From contig NZ_ML637008.1 in assembly GCF_006546985.1 (NCBI RefSeq), positions 116,256 through 180,255 of the forward strand: DNA of 64,000 nt. The letters run 5' to 3'. This document shows, piece after piece, positions 45,281 to 54,109 of this stretch (position 1 is the stretch's first letter; each line of letters starts with the position of its first letter). A program made the translations under genes and the position numbers. The notes under the pieces were generated by a model, which was given only the letters and a program-made list of their open reading frames with translations, ran no database searches and was not told where the DNA came from. This stretch comes from Bacillus sp. 03113. GTDB taxonomy: Bacteria > Bacillota > Bacilli > Bacillales > Cytobacillaceae.

Positions 45281-46621
45281 ATGGCTCATACTACTGACAT
45301 TTCAAAAACTAGACGCATTACAAGTAATATCTTTAAAGGTTCAGTTGGCAATCTAATTGAATGGTACGACTGGTATGTCTATTCTGCTTTTGCCATATAT
45401 TTCTCATCTCAGTTCTTTCCTCAAGGAGACCCAACAAGTCAACTGCTTAACACGGCTGCAATCTTTGCTGTTGGCTTTCTAATGCGTCCATTAGGAAGTC
45501 TACTGATGGGACGTTATGCTGATCGCTATGGTCGCCGTGCAGCTCTTTCACTTTCTATTACGATTATGGCTAGTGGTTCTTTAATTATTGCCTGCACTCC
45601 AAGTTATAGTACTATTGGCTTGCTATCTCCTATTATTCTAGTTTTAGCACGTTTGCTTCAAGGATTATCTTTAGGGGGAGAGTATGGAACCTCCGCAACT
45701 TATCTTTCTGAGATGGCTAGCAGTGGTCGTCGTGGTTTCTATTCTAGCTTTCAATATGTCACTCTTGTAGCTGGACAGATGGTAGCATTAGGAGTTCAAA
45801 TCATTTTACAGAACATCTTGAGTGAAGCTGATATGATGTCCTGGGGATGGCGTATTCCTTTTATCATTGGTGCAATCGGAGCGTTAAGTGTTTTATGGCT
45901 GCGTCGCACAATGGATGAATCAGAACAATTTTCTAAGATGGATTCTAAAGCCCGAAAGAATGCTGGTACACTTAAAACTCTAATGAAGCACCCTAAGGCA
46001 GTGTTGACAGTCGTAGGACTAACTCTTGGCGGAACGGTCGCTTTCTACACTTACACAACATATTTACAAAAGTTCATGGTAAATTCTGTAGGACTTGACA
46101 AAGGTGTTGTCAGTTGGATTAACTTTATTGCTTTACTTATATTTGTTGTACTTCAACCTTTAGGTGGCATGCTCTCTGATCGAATTGGACGTCGCCCTTT
46201 ATTAATGAGTTTTGGTATTTTAGGTATGTTATTGACAGTGCCTTTATTCTTATTAATGAAGCAGACGAATAATCCTGTTGTAGCTTTTTTACTCATGATG
46301 ATTGGGCTTATCATTGTAACTGGTTATACGTCTATTAATGCTATTGTAAAAGCTGAGCTCTTTCCAACTGAAATTCGCGCTCTTGGTGTAGGTCTTCCTT
46401 ATGGTCTTACCGTTGCCATTTTTGGTGGAACAGCCGAATTTATCGCATTATGGTTAAAAAGCATTGGAGTTGAATCACTGTTCTTTTTCTACGTATCTGC
46501 CTGTATTGCTATAAGTTTTATGGTCTACTGGCGTATGGGTGAATCTTCGAAAGCCTCACAGATAGAAGCTGAGCTGGAAGCTGAACAGAAGCTAACAACT
46601 AATAAATCATCTCATAAATAA
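45281..46621 (+). CDS. MFS transporter, metabolite:H+ symporter (KgtP/ProP-like)
   Basis: A 446-residue protein with 12 membrane segments. The N-terminus GSVGNLIEWYDWYVYSAFAIYFS and the loop GRYADRYGRRAA plus RLLQGLSLGGEYGTSATYLSEMA mark the MHS family, nearest in pattern to alpha-ketoglutarate permeases. A dicarboxylate or 2-oxo acid is the likely substrate. ATG 45281 lies seven bases after AGAGGA; a TTG two codons upstream is less well placed. Monocistronic, with a terminator. Confidence 0.85.
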   Translation: MAHTTDISKTRRITSNIFKGSVGNLIEWYDWYVYSAFAIYFSSQFFPQGDPTSQLLNTAAIFAVGFLMRPLGSLLMGRYADRYGRRAALSLSITIMASGSLIIACTPSYSTIGLLSPIILVLARLLQGLSLGGEYGTSATYLSEMASSGRRGFYSSFQYVTLVAGQMVALGVQIILQNILSEADMMSWGWRIPFIIGAIGALSVLWLRRTMDESEQFSKMDSKARKNAGTLKTLMKHPKAVLTVVGLTLGGTVAFYTYTTYLQKFMVNSVGLDKGVVSWINFIALLIFVVLQPLGGMLSDRIGRRPLLMSFGILGMLLTVPLFLLMKQTNNPVVAFLLMMIGLIIVTGYTSINAIVKAELFPTEIRALGVGLPYGLTVAIFGGTAEFIALWLKSIGVESLFFFYVSACIAISFMVYWRMGESSKASQIEAELEAEQKLTTNKSSHK

Positions 46622-46631
46622 CGAGTAATCA

Positions 46632-46674
46632 AAACATTCTTTTCAGGTGATAGACTTGGGAAGAATGTTTTTTT
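46632..46674 (+). terminator. Terminator after the MFS gene
   Basis: AAACATTCTT (46632-46641) pairs with AAGAATGTTT (46661-46670), followed by T residues. Confidence 0.8.
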
Positions 46675-46705
46675 ATGATTAAATATGAACTTTTTAAAGG
46701 TAAAC

Positions 46706-46740
46706 TGGTGTCTAGCTCCGACGTGCAGGACGTACTTGTT
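46706..46740. repeat. Fragment of the dispersed hairpin repeat
   Basis: GGTGTCTAGCTCCGACGTGC and following bases match, inverted and with few changes, the right end of the copy at 42602-42822. It abuts the transposase remnant. Confidence 0.5.
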
Positions 46741-46800
46741 TAAGCATGCATCTAGAGTTACGAACACTCCAACGACAACCCCTGATTGAGTTTTTAAATC

Positions 46801-47095
46801 ATGGATGGAAAAGAAAGTCTTCGTATTCAAACGGAGTGTATCGAAAAAGCGCAAATGAGTCATCAACTAATCTTAGGTATGGATGATGTTGCGATTCGCA
46901 AAGGCCATACCTATAATACAGGTCTTCATGATTTGCGTGGAGAAAGCTTTCTTGACTTTATTGCGGGACGAATTACGTTCTCATTATCGGATCCATCCTG
47001 AATTAGTATCCATTCAGCCAACAGCTGTCGTGATGGATTTATCTAAAGGGTATCATAACTTTGTCCAAGAAGTTTATCCAGCAGCAATCTGTTGA
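46801..47095 (+). pseudogene. ISL3-family transposase remnant
   Basis: Two frames together encode the centre of an ISL3 DDE transposase: GMDDVAIRKGHTYNTGLHDL and RGESFLDFIAGR in the first, then, after a frameshift near 46975, ELRSHYRIHPELVSIQPTAV and VMDLSKGYHNFVQEVYPAAI. The N- and C-terminal parts are missing. It is a dead element between the MFS gene and the hut-like locus. The flanks up to 47418 contain no other gene. Confidence 0.8.
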
Positions 47096-47418
47096 CCAAA
47101 TATCAAAAGAGATTACCAAGTGTTTGATCTGTCACTTGTTTCACTGTAATAATAACTTGCTATTTTTCACCCTTTGTGAGTACAGTTTAAAACCTTTTGT
47201 AAAAGCGGATTTTATATAAAAAACAACTGCCGATTCGATTTATTGAAATTCGCGATATGGTTTAATTACCATCTAGCGTGCTAAAGATAATGATAAGTTG
47301 ATTTTTGTGCGATTTTTACAAATATTAATGAATAACACTGCAGGTGCGATTTACTTTGTGGCAAGGTGGCTTTATATTAAAATTTATTCGATTTTAGACA
47401 GTAGGGTTGGTGAACAAT

Positions 47419-48888
47419 GTGAAGCTGTTAATAGCTGAACGTGATAGTAATGAAAGAACGGCAATCGAGTGGCTTATCTCTGTTTATTCACTTCCAATTA
47501 ATAAGGTATTCACTGTAAGTACTTTATGGGAAACAATGGAAGTATTAGAAAGAGAAGTACCGGATATTCTGTATATAGAATTAGATATGATTCCAAACGA
47601 AGAGTGGACTTCGATTACAAAATACGTAAAATATTTCAATCCCAATGTTATAGCTGTCACAGCTGAGGCAACATTCGAACGAGCCAAACAAGCGATTGAA
47701 TGGAGAAGTGTTGAATTGTTAGTAAAGCCGTTAGATCCTGTGAAAATTAAACACTGTTTACAAACAGCCCTTTCAGTTGCTAATAATCAAAAAACTAACA
47801 ATAAACCATTAGCTCATGCTAATGAGACTTATTCCTATCATTCTTTATTCTTACAAGAAGAGCAATCTGCTGTGAATGTTGTATTAATGGTGCTTCAGAC
47901 AGAAGACGTGCAGAAACTTCCAGAGTTAATCAGATTTTTGAATTACTATCCTTTCAGAAAACAACCGGTCATTCTACCATTAATAGATATGGCTGTTTGT
48001 CTGTTTCAATCTTCGATTCAGGATATTAAAGAAGAGGCATCAAAAATATTACGAGAATGGGAAGTTGACAGTATTGAGCCGGTAGCGGCAGTGATTGTTC
48101 CTTCCGATGCAGGTCACAAAACAATACATGAGATGTATCAAACTGCCCAAAGATTATTGGAGGTAACGTTTTTTATTGGTTATCGACAAGTCATTCTACC
48201 TGAATCCACATACGAACGCTGGCAGGAAATAGATCCATTTCTGACTCCAAAGGAGCAGCAGGAATGGATTGAAATGTTAGAACAATTCGATAAGCAAAAA
48301 TTGAAAGAATGGATGTACAATGAATTTTTATATGTTGAAACACCATTCCCAAATCCAGAAAAACTTAGAACTAGGCTGACGAGTATTTTAGCTCAAATCA
48401 GAAGGTTCATGAAAACGAATCAATTAGATCAGCAAGAAACAGAAAAATATTACACAAAGATTTTTACTGATATATTGTATAATCGAGTGTTGTACAGAAT
48501 TGTACAAGAAATGCTGCTGTTTCTTTATGAACTGATTGATCGTGCAAAACAGGCAGATCAATTATTAAAAAAAGATGTTATTGAAAAGGGAGTTAGCTAT
48601 ATCGAAACTTATTATGGTGATCATAATTTAACACTTGAGAAAGTCGCAAAAGTCGTAAAGAGAAATCCAGCATATTATAGCCATTTATTGATGAAAAAGT
48701 ATGGCATATCTTTTAGTCAATTAGTAACAAATACAAGAATAAAAGAGGCAAGGAGACTTTTATCTACAACAGAATTATCTATTAAAGAAATTTCATACCA
48801 AGTAGGTTTCTATAATCCAAACTACTTTTCCCGAATTTTTAAAGAATCCACTGGAATGACACCTCGTGACTATCGAAATAATAACTAG
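47419..48888 (+). CDS. Atypical response regulator with AraC-type DNA-binding domain (first paralogue)
   Basis: A 489-residue regulator of the YesN type. Residues 1-120 form a receiver-like domain (LLIAERD acidic pocket; Lys in LLVKPLDP), but an ungapped alignment puts Glu, not Asp, at the phosphorylation site (PDILYIELDMIP). A central domain of about 250 residues ends with DPFLTPKEQQEWIEML; the C-terminus is an AraC domain (NLTLEKVAKVVKRNPAYYS, IKEISYQVGFYNPNYFSRIF). No histidine kinase is nearby. GTG 47419 is six bases after GGTG. It precedes the BCCT/HutH-like operon and is paralogous to 52492-53958. Confidence 0.8.
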   Translation: MKLLIAERDSNERTAIEWLISVYSLPINKVFTVSTLWETMEVLEREVPDILYIELDMIPNEEWTSITKYVKYFNPNVIAVTAEATFERAKQAIEWRSVELLVKPLDPVKIKHCLQTALSVANNQKTNNKPLAHANETYSYHSLFLQEEQSAVNVVLMVLQTEDVQKLPELIRFLNYYPFRKQPVILPLIDMAVCLFQSSIQDIKEEASKILREWEVDSIEPVAAVIVPSDAGHKTIHEMYQTAQRLLEVTFFIGYRQVILPESTYERWQEIDPFLTPKEQQEWIEMLEQFDKQKLKEWMYNEFLYVETPFPNPEKLRTRLTSILAQIRRFMKTNQLDQQETEKYYTKIFTDILYNRVLYRIVQEMLLFLYELIDRAKQADQLLKKDVIEKGVSYIETYYGDHNLTLEKVAKVVKRNPAYYSHLLMKKYGISFSQLVTNTRIKEARRLLSTTELSIKEISYQVGFYNPNYFSRIFKESTGMTPRDYRNNN

Positions 48889-49212
48889 GATTAAAACTTG
48901 AAAATTATTTAGAAATCCTAAAATAAATGAAGAAATCTAAAAAAAACATACTTTATTCATTTTTTTATTGTCAGAAAATATTACATAATTCGAAAATATT
49001 TATTAATTTCCGGAAAGAATGTGTCTATTGTTAGCTATTTCAATATCTTATAATTTTCATTAATTAAAGAAAACTACAAACATTGGGAACAATCACTTCA
49101 CAAGATACATTACAAAGACGCATTTTCCATTTGTTTCACTATGCTTCTTTCAAAAAGAATTTTAAAAGTGTGATTTTCTTTATTGTTAAAGCGAAAAGTA
49201 GGAGGGATATTG

Positions 49213-50799
49213 ATGACAGTAGCGACAAAAAAAGAGAAAAGTATAAAAACAGTTACAGACACGAAGCAGAAAACACGTAAAGGTGTATTCTGGCCAGCTT
49301 TTCTAGTTGTAGGGGGTGGGGCAGTTCTTGGAATCGTTAATAACAAGCTATTAACAGATATTTCTATGAATGGATTTGTAGGTTCATTGCGGGGGCTTGG
49401 ATGGCTCTATCAAATTATATCCATAGTGGCATTAATCATTGTAGCTGTTGTAACGTTTTCAAAGTTAGGGAATATACGTTTAGGTGGTGAAAAAGCCAAA
49501 GCCAAATATTCATTTGGAACTTGGTTTGCCATGGCATTAACTGGCGGAATTGCAACAGGTGTCATCACATACGGAGTTAATGAACCAATTATTTACTTTA
49601 ATAATATTTATGGGGAAATGGAAAAGACGGGAGTTGAACCTGGCACTCCTCTTGCAGCAATCTTTGCTATGGGACGCACTTTTTACAACTGGTCATTTAT
49701 TCCTTATGCAATGTATTCTTTAAGTGGTTTAATCGTTGCTTATATGTATTTTAATCGAAAAAAATCATTGTCGGTAACAGCAACTTTAATTCCATTGTTT
49801 GGAGATAGAATTACTAAAGGGTTTTGGTCAAATGTAATCGATACTTTATCTGTATTGGCAATTGCTCTAGGATTGGCATCTTCTCTTGGAGCAGGACTGG
49901 CGTTGGTTGGATCTGGAATTGAAACAACATACGGTATTCAACAAGGACCTCTTGTGTGGCTTGCTTTAACATTCATCATCACGCTCGTTTTTACTATTTC
50001 GTCTTTAAAAGGATTGGATAAAGGGATTCGCTTTCTGGCAGATGCCAATGCAAAAGTCTTTTATATTCTGCTTGCTATCCTTTTAATTATCGGACCATTC
50101 TTGTATATTGCACGAACAGCCACTGCAGGTCTAGGCTATTGGTTACAAAATTTCTGGCAATGGGGTCTTGATCCAATTGATATTGGTGGAGAAGCTCTAG
50201 TAATGTGGTGGACACTGTATGATTGGGCGATTTGGATTGCTTTCGCGCCATTAATGGGGATTTTTCTAGCAGCAATCTCATATGGCCGTACGCTTCGTCA
50301 ATTTATGATTGTTAACTGGATTATGCCTTCTGTATTCAGTATTATTTGGTTTAGTGTTTGGGGAGGAACGGCTTTAAATTGGCAACAGAACAAAGTGGTC
50401 GATCTAGCAAGCACTATTACAAATAGCGGAGCAGTAGCAGGATTGTGGGCATTCTTAGGAAATCTGCCTATGGGGGTAATTATTATACCAATTGTAATGC
50501 TAACATTAATCCTTTCTTTTTCTACGGCTGCTGACTCAATGGTTCGGACAATTTCTATATTATGCACCTCAAATATTAATCATGATAAAGAACCTTCTAG
50601 TTGGAAAAAAATAGTTTGGGCACTTTCAATAGGAATTATTGCATTCGTTATGGTTGCTTCTGCTGGAGGAGCACAGGGCGTTGATGGGGTTAAATATCTA
50701 GCAGCTCTTGGCGGAACGGCTGTTTTGTTCATCTTTGTGCTGCAAGTTATATCCGCTATTAAAATGTTTTTTATTGATAAAATAGAAAAAGGAGAGTAG
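49213..50799 (+). CDS. BCCT-family (betaine/carnitine/choline) transporter
   Basis: A 528-residue protein with 12 membrane helices. The BCCT signature is intact, including the aromatic-rich stretch MWWTLYDWAIWIAFAPLMGIF and the glycine-rich LASSLGAGLALVGSGIE. The family carries substrates with a quaternary ammonium group. ATG 49213 follows GGAGG by seven bases; ten in-frame codons upstream are discarded. It ends 11 bases before the HutH-like gene, so they are one operon. Paired with a lyase, an imidazole betaine (ergothioneine, hercynine) is my preferred substrate; histidine itself would be unusual. Confidence 0.85.
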   Translation: MTVATKKEKSIKTVTDTKQKTRKGVFWPAFLVVGGGAVLGIVNNKLLTDISMNGFVGSLRGLGWLYQIISIVALIIVAVVTFSKLGNIRLGGEKAKAKYSFGTWFAMALTGGIATGVITYGVNEPIIYFNNIYGEMEKTGVEPGTPLAAIFAMGRTFYNWSFIPYAMYSLSGLIVAYMYFNRKKSLSVTATLIPLFGDRITKGFWSNVIDTLSVLAIALGLASSLGAGLALVGSGIETTYGIQQGPLVWLALTFIITLVFTISSLKGLDKGIRFLADANAKVFYILLAILLIIGPFLYIARTATAGLGYWLQNFWQWGLDPIDIGGEALVMWWTLYDWAIWIAFAPLMGIFLAAISYGRTLRQFMIVNWIMPSVFSIIWFSVWGGTALNWQQNKVVDLASTITNSGAVAGLWAFLGNLPMGVIIIPIVMLTLILSFSTAADSMVRTISILCTSNINHDKEPSSWKKIVWALSIGIIAFVMVASAGGAQGVDGVKYLAALGGTAVLFIFVLQVISAIKMFFIDKIEKGE

Positions 50800-50810
50800 G
50801 GGAGAAAGTA

Positions 50811-52349
50811 GTGCTAATAAAAGAAATAAAAAAAGTGACCCTTGGTGGTCCTCTAACAATAGAGGAGTTTATAGCTGTTGCTCGTTTTGGAGCTGATATC
50901 GAATTTTCTGATGACTACTGTAATCGGGTAAAAAAATCTCGCCAACTTGTTGAAAACTGGATAAAAGAAGACAGAGTAATGTATGGAGTCAATACTGGCT
51001 TCGGTGCTCTGTCTAAGGAATTTATATCTTCGGAAGAAACAGCTCAATTACAAAAAAATATTCTCTTATCCCATGCTACTTCTGTAGGAGAACCGTTAGC
51101 AGAAGAAGACGTACGTGCCACAATGCTTATGGTTTTGCAAAATTTAGGTCAAGGATATTCAGGAGTTAGACTGGAAACTTTGGAAATGTATCGCCAATTT
51201 TTGAATCTGCGTTTAACTCCGTGGGCTCCACGTGAAGGATCAGTCGGTTATTTAAGTCCGGAAGCCCATATGGCTCTTGTGTTGATTGGTGAAGGAAAAG
51301 CATATGTAAATGGGGAGCTTATGCAGGCGAGCGAGGCTTTAGATAAAGTTGGGGTAGCACCCATTGTTCTTTCAGCAAAAGAAGGTTTAGCACTTATTAG
51401 CGGAACAACAACTTCAACGGGGATTGGAGCTTTAGCATTATACGATATGTTAAACGCAGTAACAGCAGCGGATATAATCGGTACCATGTCGTTAGAAGTG
51501 TTGAAAGGAACCATTCGAGCTTTTGACGACCGCTTGATGAGTGTCCGTCCGCATCAGGAACAAAGAGATACAGCAAAGAATATTAGAAACATGTTAGATG
51601 ATTCCATGATTGCCAAGAAATATATAAAGCACCGCTTGCAGGATGCTTTGTCATTACGTGCTATTCCCCAATTGCATGGAGCTGCTAAAAAAACGCTGCA
51701 CGATGCCTTAAAAACATTTGAAATAGAAATGAATTCTTGTACGGATAACCCTATTTTGTGGCCGGATGAAGAAGGTATTGGAGCAATTTCGGGATGCAAT
51801 TGTGATTCATCCTATGTTGGTATAGAGTTAGATTCCATGTGTATTGCTGCTACTGCAATTGGTAAAATGTCAGAGCGACGAAATAATCGTCTTATTAATG
51901 GTCAACTTTCTGAATATCCGTCTTTTCTTATTCAAAAGACAGGATTAAATTCGGGATTGATGATTCCTCAATACACGCAAGCAGGCCTTTTAAATGATAT
52001 GAAGATATTATCCCATCCAGCAACAGTGGACACTATTCCTACTTCTGCCGATCAGGAAGATTATGTCGCGATGGGATATAATGCAGCCAAAAAAGCACGA
52101 GAAATAGCTAAAAAACTGGAATATGTATTAGCGATTGAACTGTTGTCTATTTATTCTGCCCATCAGTTTATAGACAATGATTTGCTGCCAGGTTCCGCCT
52201 CCAGTGCCGTTTTAGATTTCATTTCTTGTTCTGTACCAAACATGGAGGAAGATATTTATCTTTATCCTCACATCGAAACATTAAAAGAATTCATTCATTC
52301 TAGTGCCATTATAGAATGTGTAGAAAAAGTAATTGGAAAATTACTCTAG
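50811..52349 (+). CDS. HutH-fold lyase lacking the MIO tripeptide; candidate ergothionase/hercynine lyase
   Basis: A 512-residue member of the aromatic amino acid lyase fold: YGVNTGFG (residues 58-65), the GLNSGLMIPQYTQAGLL and DTIPTSADQEDYVAMG segments. But where true HutH has GSVGASGDLAPLAHM, this protein has GSVGYLSPEAHM (residues 143-154): Ala-Ser-Gly, precursor of the MIO cofactor, is absent. SGCNCDSSYV near residue 328 replaces the usual SGGNFH segment. Ergothionase is a known MIO-free relative that eliminates trimethylamine. GTG 50811 follows GGGGAG by six bases. Calling it histidine ammonia-lyase would be wrong on present evidence; exact substrate is inferred. Confidence 0.75.
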   Translation: MLIKEIKKVTLGGPLTIEEFIAVARFGADIEFSDDYCNRVKKSRQLVENWIKEDRVMYGVNTGFGALSKEFISSEETAQLQKNILLSHATSVGEPLAEEDVRATMLMVLQNLGQGYSGVRLETLEMYRQFLNLRLTPWAPREGSVGYLSPEAHMALVLIGEGKAYVNGELMQASEALDKVGVAPIVLSAKEGLALISGTTTSTGIGALALYDMLNAVTAADIIGTMSLEVLKGTIRAFDDRLMSVRPHQEQRDTAKNIRNMLDDSMIAKKYIKHRLQDALSLRAIPQLHGAAKKTLHDALKTFEIEMNSCTDNPILWPDEEGIGAISGCNCDSSYVGIELDSMCIAATAIGKMSERRNNRLINGQLSEYPSFLIQKTGLNSGLMIPQYTQAGLLNDMKILSHPATVDTIPTSADQEDYVAMGYNAAKKAREIAKKLEYVLAIELLSIYSAHQFIDNDLLPGSASSAVLDFISCSVPNMEEDIYLYPHIETLKEFIHSSAIIECVEKVIGKLL

Positions 52350-52400
52350 TAGGCATTAAAGGCTAGTATTCTTGAACATACCAATTTACCTTTTTAAAAC

Positions 52401-52442
52401 ATCCTAACTTATCGAATAAATAAGTTAGGATTTCCTTTTTTT
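52401..52442 (+). terminator. Terminator after the HutH-like gene
   Basis: Perfect 12-bp stem ATCCTAACTTAT (52401-52412) with ATAAGTTAGGAT (52420-52431), then a T-rich tract. It divides the locus into two transcription units. Confidence 0.85.
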
Positions 52443-52491
52443 AATAAATTTAATGTTTTGAAAGAAAATGCTATAAGAAGGAGGTAACTAA

Positions 52492-53958
52492 ATGGAAATT
52501 CATTTGGTAGCAAAAGATCAATTAGAAGCGAATGGAATTCGATGGGTAATAGAGTCGCATTTTACAGGGATTCAATTGAAGTTGTGGGATACGATGGAGT
52601 CTTTTGAAAATGGTGTCGAGAAACAGCAGCCAGACCTCGTTATCTTAGATATGGATGGATGGGAGGATGAAAGTGAAAAGTTTGACAAAATAAGAAAAAG
52701 GCTTGGCATGAGATGGATAGGAATTTCATCTGAAAGAATATTTCAAACCGCTTATCGTGCGCTTCGTTTTCGTGCAGAGGACGTTTTGTTCCGTCCCTTT
52801 TCCCCAACAGATTTAATTAAACGTATTCAACAGCTGCGTTATCAACTCAAAAATGAAAAGATTTCTATTTTAAATTATGCAGCAGGAGAAGCAGACTTGT
52901 TTGATATTGACTACCCGGATCTTTTCTTAATAGATAGGAAGCAAACAAATTCAATAGCAATGGTCGCACTGTTGACACCTTCTTCCGAGGCACTTTCGTT
53001 AGTATACGACGCATTACAACGGTACTCTTTTACTGAGAAGAATCGTATATTTGTTTTTTCTGATTTTATTTTATGCGTACAGGAAAGTAAAGAGGCGGAT
53101 GTAATGAAAGAAGAGTACTATACTTTTCTTACCCGCTGGAAAGATTTTATGGATGAACCGCTTGCAATTGTCATTAAGATTGCAATAGGAGATGATTCCT
53201 TAAAGAATATATACGAGCAAACACGCCAATTAACAAGGAGAATTTTTTTTGAAGGGTATGACATTATTTTAGCGGAAGAAAAACTTTTTTTTCGGGAAAT
53301 GGATCCATTTCTTACTCCTTTAGAACAGCGTCAATGGATTGAAATGCTTGAAAAAAGAGACATAAAGACCATTCGGAGCTGGATAGAAAATGAATTTCTA
53401 ACTTTTCAGCCTCCCTATCCGGATCCGGAAATCATTCGAGTTCGCCTGACGAGTGTTCTGGCACAAATTCGTCGTCACATGAAATCATACAATCTTCAAA
53501 GTGCTTATTGGGAAGCAATCTATCATGAAGTTTTTCAGCAAATTGTACACAAACCCGTCATTTATCAAATTGTTAAAGAATTGCTTGTATTTACGACTCG
53601 GCTACTTCAGCAAGATCATGAACAATTACAAGATGGACCACGCTCGCTCGTTGAAAAAGCAAGGGAGTTAATGGAGAACAATTATTGGGATGCACAATGG
53701 AATTTAGCAGCATGCGCTGATGCACTGCGAGTTAATAAAAGCACTCTTAGCCGCCGCTTTGCAGCAGAGTCCAGCCAAACGTTTCGTAATACACTGCACC
53801 AAATACGTATTGGAGAGGCGAAAAGGCTATTACAAGAAACTGATTTGTCATTAGAAGAAATTGCACACTTAACAGGTTATTCCCATCAAACGTATTTTAA
53901 TGCGAAATTTAAAGCACTGGAAGGATGTACTCCTTTAGTATATCGATCAAGACTGTGA
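52492..53958 (+). CDS. Atypical response regulator with AraC-type DNA-binding domain (second paralogue)
   Basis: A 488-residue paralogue of the regulator at 47419, clearest in DPFLTPLEQRQWIEMLEKRD and VRLTSVLAQIRRHMKS. The receiver domain keeps an Asp at the acceptor site (PDLVILDMDGW), but the pocket is AKD rather than DD/ED and the conserved Lys is Arg (VLFRPFSP). C-terminal AraC helix-turn-helices: NLAACADALRVNKSTLSRRF and LEEIAHLTGYSHQTYFNAKF. Start ATG 52492 follows AAGGAGG. It precedes the hutU-like operon. With no kinase nearby, control by direct ligand binding or by a distant kinase are both possible. Confidence 0.8.
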   Translation: MEIHLVAKDQLEANGIRWVIESHFTGIQLKLWDTMESFENGVEKQQPDLVILDMDGWEDESEKFDKIRKRLGMRWIGISSERIFQTAYRALRFRAEDVLFRPFSPTDLIKRIQQLRYQLKNEKISILNYAAGEADLFDIDYPDLFLIDRKQTNSIAMVALLTPSSEALSLVYDALQRYSFTEKNRIFVFSDFILCVQESKEADVMKEEYYTFLTRWKDFMDEPLAIVIKIAIGDDSLKNIYEQTRQLTRRIFFEGYDIILAEEKLFFREMDPFLTPLEQRQWIEMLEKRDIKTIRSWIENEFLTFQPPYPDPEIIRVRLTSVLAQIRRHMKSYNLQSAYWEAIYHEVFQQIVHKPVIYQIVKELLVFTTRLLQQDHEQLQDGPRSLVEKARELMENNYWDAQWNLAACADALRVNKSTLSRRFAAESSQTFRNTLHQIRIGEAKRLLQETDLSLEEIAHLTGYSHQTYFNAKFKALEGCTPLVYRSRL

Positions 53959-53981
53959 TCTGAAAGTAAAGAGTGTGGAAC

Positions 53982-54049
53982 AAATTATAAAATAAACAAA
54001 AAATTAAATAAAATATGAAATAAATTATAAAAAAATCACTAAATTATAA
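53982..54049. promoter_or_regulatory. Repeated AAATTATAA boxes before the hutU-like operon
   Basis: AAATTATAA occurs at 53982-53990, 54022-54030 and 54041-54049, and inverted at 49048-49056 before the BCCT gene. They could be sites for the paired AraC-type regulators, although the sequence is so AT-rich that chance is not excluded. Confidence 0.25.
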
Positions 54050-54109
54050 TCCGAATATTAAGTCATATGGAATAAAATATCTATAACAAAACACAGGAGG
54101 TAAAAGGAT

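Noticed and set aside
50811..52349. Histidine ammonia-lyase (hutH) by simple homology
   Set aside because: The Ala-Ser-Gly tripeptide needed for the MIO cofactor is absent and neighbouring active-site segments differ, so the usual name would mislead.
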